A stretch of 64,000 bases of DNA, taken from assembly GCF_002911665.1 (NCBI RefSeq), contig NZ_MTBP01000002.1, positions 310,001-374,000 of the forward strand. The letters are read 5' to 3'. This stretch comes from Actinomadura rubteroloni. Lineage in GTDB: Bacteria; Actinomycetota; Actinomycetes; Streptosporangiales; Streptosporangiaceae. Below are positions 61,794 to 64,000 of the stretch, piece after piece. Under the pieces are notes generated by a model that had not been told where the DNA came from, searched no databases, and was given only the letters and a program-made list of their open reading frames with translations. Every line of letters starts with the position of its first letter. Positions within the stretch are counted from its first letter, which is position 1. A program made the translations under genes and the position numbers.

Positions 61794-62873
61794 TCAGAGC
61801 ACGAGCAGTTCCTTGGTGGTCCTGGTGAGGCGTTCCGGGCCGTCCTCGCGGACCACGAGCGTGTCCTCGATGCGGACGCCGCCCCGGCCGGCCAGGTACA
61901 CGCCGGGCTCGGCGGTGACCGGAACTCGGTCCTTGAGCTTACCGGTCCCGTCGTAGCCCATGAGCGGAGCCTCGTGGACCTCCAGGCCGATGCCGTGCCC
62001 GACGCCGTGGGCGAACGCGTCGCCGTGCCCGGCGGCGGCGATGACCTCGCGCGCGGCGGCGTCCACGGCCTGCGTCTGCGCGCCGGGCACGGCCGCCGCG
62101 ACGGCCGCGAGCTGCGCCCGCAGGACGAGGTCGTAGATCTCGCGCTGCCAGGCGGCGGGCTCCCCGATCGCTACGGTCCGCGTCATGTCGGCGTTGTAGC
62201 CCTTGTACCGGGCGCCGAAGTCCATCGTCACGAGATCGCCGGCCGCGATCGGGCGCGGGCCGGGGTGGTGGTGCGGGACGGCGCCGTTCGGCCCGGACGC
62301 GACGATCGACGGGAACGCGATCTCGTCCGCGCCCTGGTCGATCATCGCCCGTTCCAGCGCGACCGCGATCTCCCGTTCGGTCGTGCCGGGCCGCAGCGCG
62401 GGCAGGACGGCGTCGAAGGCCCGGTCGGTGATCGCGCACGCCGCCGCGATGAGGGCGATCTCCGACTCGTCCTTGACGTACCGCAGCTCCTCCACGAGAC
62501 GGCCGAGCGGGGCGAACGCGACGCCGCCGTCCAGCGCGGCCAGTTCGGCGTGCCGCTCGACGGTCAGCGCGTGCGGCTCGAAGCCGACCCGTCCGGCGCC
62601 GCCGTCGGCCGCGATGCCGAGCAGCGCGGCGGCGGCGCGGCGCTCCACGACGAGATCCAGGCCGGGGCACTGCTCGGCGGCCATGCCCGCGTACCGCGCG
62701 TCGGTCGCCAGCACGGCCGGGCCGTCCGCGCGGACGAGCACGGCGGCGTTGGAGCTGTCGAGCCCGGTCAAATAGCGGACGTTGACGAGCCGCGTGACGA
62801 GCAGCGCGTCGGCACCGTTCCCGGCGACGAGCCGGGCGAGCGCGGCGAGCCGCCGATCGTGTTCCTCCCCCAC
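61794..62873 (-). CDS. M24 metallopeptidase, Xaa-Pro aminopeptidase/dipeptidase type
   Basis: A 359-residue peptidase of the pita-bread fold. The N-terminal creatinase-like domain (about 1-125) is followed by the catalytic domain with all five metal ligands: [17 protein letters not shown] (two Asp), [16 protein letters not shown] (His), TAEPGVYL (Glu) and VRIEDTLVV (Glu). Such enzymes cleave peptides at proline and lie next to efp in actinobacteria. The GTG start lies ten bases after the AAC(3)-like gene. Confidence 0.93.
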   Translation of the reverse strand: MGEEHDRRLAALARLVAGNGADALLVTRLVNVRYLTGLDSSNAAVLVRADGPAVLATDARYAGMAAEQCPGLDLVVERRAAAALLGIAADGGAGRVGFEPHALTVERHAELAALDGGVAFAPLGRLVEELRYVKDESEIALIAAACAITDRAFDAVLPALRPGTTEREIAVALERAMIDQGADEIAFPSIVASGPNGAVPHHHPGPRPIAAGDLVTMDFGARYKGYNADMTRTVAIGEPAAWQREIYDLVLRAQLAAVAAAVPGAQTQAVDAAAREVIAAAGHGDAFAHGVGHGIGLEVHEAPLMGYDGTGKLKDRVPVTAEPGVYLAGRGGVRIEDTLVVREDGPERLTRTTKELLVL

Positions 62874-62883
62874 GTCCGCGACT

Positions 62884-63699
62884 CTAGTTCATCCCCGTCG
62901 GCCCGCCCGCGATCGAGTCGGCGCAGCGCGCGCAGCCCGGCGCGGCGCAGCGGGTGATCTCGGGGTCGTCGGCCATGGCGGCCCCGGCGGCGTCGAGCGC
63001 CGCGCGCACCGGGAACGCGCGCCAGCGGGACGCGCCGACCGTCGCCGTGCGGGCGAGCGGGCCGAGCCGTGGTTCGAGGCGGGGGAACCCGTCGGAGCAG
63101 CTTCCGGTCTCGACGGTCCCGATCGCGCCGTCCGGCCGCCGCGCCCAGCGGACGAGCGGCCGCCGTCCCGCGCGCTCCTCGGCGTGGTGCAGCGCGGTCA
63201 TGCGGTCGAGGCCGACGCCGATCAGCAGGACGGCGCCGTCCTCGCCGGCGAGGGCGCGGATCGGCGCGTAGACGTCGGCGGGTGTCTGGACGCGGGCGAG
63301 GTCGTCCGCGCGCGGGCCGAGCGCGGCGAACGAGTTGAGGGGATGGTCGCCGCGCCGGGCGCCCGCGCGCCGCACGAGACGGGCGGGCAGCGCGCCCATC
63401 CCGTCGTTGACGACGCCGCAGGACACGTCGTAGATCGCGTCGGTGTCGGGCCCGGACGGCGCGTCGTAGTCGAAGGCGTTGCGCGCCGGGCGCAGTCCGG
63501 GCGGCGGCGCGACCCCGAACTGCGGCTCGGTGAACGTCGGCACGAGGACGGTGCAGCCGCGCGCCAGGAACGCGTCGAGGACCGCGTCCGCCTCGACGCG
63601 CGTGCCGAACGAGCGGAGCGCGGCGTGCACCATGACCGCGCGGCCGTCCAGGCCGAGCGCGGTGATCGCGGCGGTGAGCTGCTCGGGGGCGACGGTCAT
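62884..63699 (-). CDS. AAC(3)-family aminoglycoside N-acetyltransferase-like protein with Cys-rich tail
   Basis: A 271-residue antibiotic-acetyltransferase-fold protein. It shows VMVHAALRSFGTRVEADAV, VLVPTFTEPQF, a DHPLNSFAALG acetyl-CoA segment and LLIGVGLDRMTALHHAEERAG with the family His-Glu pair. The C-terminus is unusual: Cys251, Cys256 and Cys259 in a C-x4-C-x2-C pattern that could bind metal. Chromosomal homologues need not modify aminoglycosides; the substrate is unknown. AAGGAG precedes the ATG. Confidence 0.85.
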   Translation of the reverse strand: MTVAPEQLTAAITALGLDGRAVMVHAALRSFGTRVEADAVLDAFLARGCTVLVPTFTEPQFGVAPPPGLRPARNAFDYDAPSGPDTDAIYDVSCGVVNDGMGALPARLVRRAGARRGDHPLNSFAALGPRADDLARVQTPADVYAPIRALAGEDGAVLLIGVGLDRMTALHHAEERAGRRPLVRWARRPDGAIGTVETGSCSDGFPRLEPRLGPLARTATVGASRWRAFPVRAALDAAGAAMADDPEITRCAAPGCARCADSIAGGPTGMN

Positions 63700-63727
63700 G
63701 GTTCTCCTTATCGGTTCGCGGGAGCGG

Positions 63728-64000
63728 TCAGCTCAGGTGACGCGGCGGGTCGGGGTCGCGGCCGTCCCGCAGGTCGCCGATCGCCCGCAGGGTCGCGCGG
63801 GTGTCGGGGTGGTCCGCGCCGAAGGCCCGCTCGCGGGCGGCGGCGACCTCGGCGAGCGCGGCCAGGGCCTCCCGCCGGCGTCCCCGGGCGGCCAGCGCCA
63901 CGGCCCGTTCGTAGGCGGCGACGAGCGTGTCGGGATGGCGTTCGCCGAGCACCCGGCGCAGGTCGGCGAGCAGGTCGCGGTACTGCGCCTCGGCGTCGCG
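63728..64000 (-). CDS. Tetratricopeptide-repeat protein, C-terminal part only
   Basis: The last 90 codons of a gene entering from the right edge. The sequence holds repeated helical pairs with VLGERHPDTLVAAYERAVAL and AFGADHPDTRATLRAIGDL, the kinesin-light-chain-like TPR pattern with HPDT, typical of actinobacterial regulatory TPR proteins. The N-terminal domain, which would show the function, is outside the window. It ends 28 bases before the AAC(3)-like gene. Confidence 0.85.
   Translation of the reverse strand, partial: RDAEAQYRDLLADLRRVLGERHPDTLVAAYERAVALAARGRRREALAALAEVAAARERAFGADHPDTRATLRAIGDLRDGRDPDPPRHLS

Noticed and set aside
62884..63699. Mobile antibiotic-resistance gene
   Set aside because: The AAC(3)-like gene matches its neighbours in base composition, lies in an apparent operon with an M24 peptidase gene and efp, and has no flanking repeats or integrase.

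Overview
The window is a gene-dense, very GC-rich stretch of actinobacterial chromosome. The gene order (trp/his block, then rluD-lspA-dksA, ileS, divIVA, the complete division and cell-wall (dcw) cluster, and moxR-DUF58-tgpA beside mraZ) is the order known from Streptomyces and relatives. MurE carries the meso-diaminopimelate DNPR motif. This suggests a meso-DAP actinomycete such as a Streptosporangiales/Thermomonosporaceae member, but the genus is an inference. Genes are packed with ATGA, GTGA or TGATG overlaps. Many first genes have a TAnnnT-like -10 box six to eight bases before the start codon, which points to leaderless mRNAs. I saw no rRNA, tRNA, CRISPR array, insertion sequence or phage.

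Layout. 1-3.7 kb, minus strand: hisI, a Trp-operon membrane protein, an atypical response regulator, a DUF2752 protein, trpC, a possible 17-residue leader ORF and the start of trpB, preceded by a cold-shock gene. 4.6-13.7 kb, plus strand: a heterodimeric ABC exporter, a HEAT-like protein, an AlkZ/YcaQ-like winged-helix protein, an acyl-CoA dehydrogenase, a TetR regulator and a quinone oxidoreductase; this block separates hisI from the other his genes. 13.7-19.0 kb, minus strand: hisD-C-B-H-A-F, with a large inverted repeat and a tiny nested ORF between hisB and hisH. 19-24.4 kb: PhzF, a Lon-N protein, YbaK, a DUF2567-like protein, a GNAT enzyme and an AzlCD amino-acid exporter. 24.4-26.5 kb, minus strand: rluD, lspA and a DksA-like factor. 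26.7-30.2 kb, plus strand: a T-box leader and ileS, whose enzyme has an inverted HIGH motif (GVHH). 30.3-32.6 kb: a DUF1707 protein and an unusual membrane protein with two Ada-like cysteine modules.

32.7-52.6 kb, minus strand, is the dcw cluster in transcription order: mraZ, (small ORF), rsmH, ftsL, ftsI, murE, murF, mraY, murD, ftsW, murG, murC, ftsQ, ftsZ, pgeF, yggS, sepF, yggT, divIVA. Together these make lipid II, carry it through the division septum and organise the Z-ring and polar growth. The mraZ promoter carries four GTGG[G/A]G repeats on an exact 10-base period, a textbook MraZ autoregulation site. Divergent from it, 52.9-57.6 kb encodes a MoxR ATPase, a DUF58 protein and a transglutaminase-like membrane protein. 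A degenerate G-rich repeat field (57.8-58.0 kb) separates them from minus-strand DUF3040, dinB, a methyltransferase, nusB, efp, an M24 peptidase, an AAC(3)-family acetyltransferase and a truncated TPR protein.

No obviously new multi-gene system is visible. The most interesting items are the GXHH IleRS under a translational T-box, the nested inverted repeat and ORF inside the his operon, the double Ada-module membrane protein, the missing trpE in the his/trp block, and several promoter palindromes and tandem repeats. All calls were made by reading the sequence; no database search was run.
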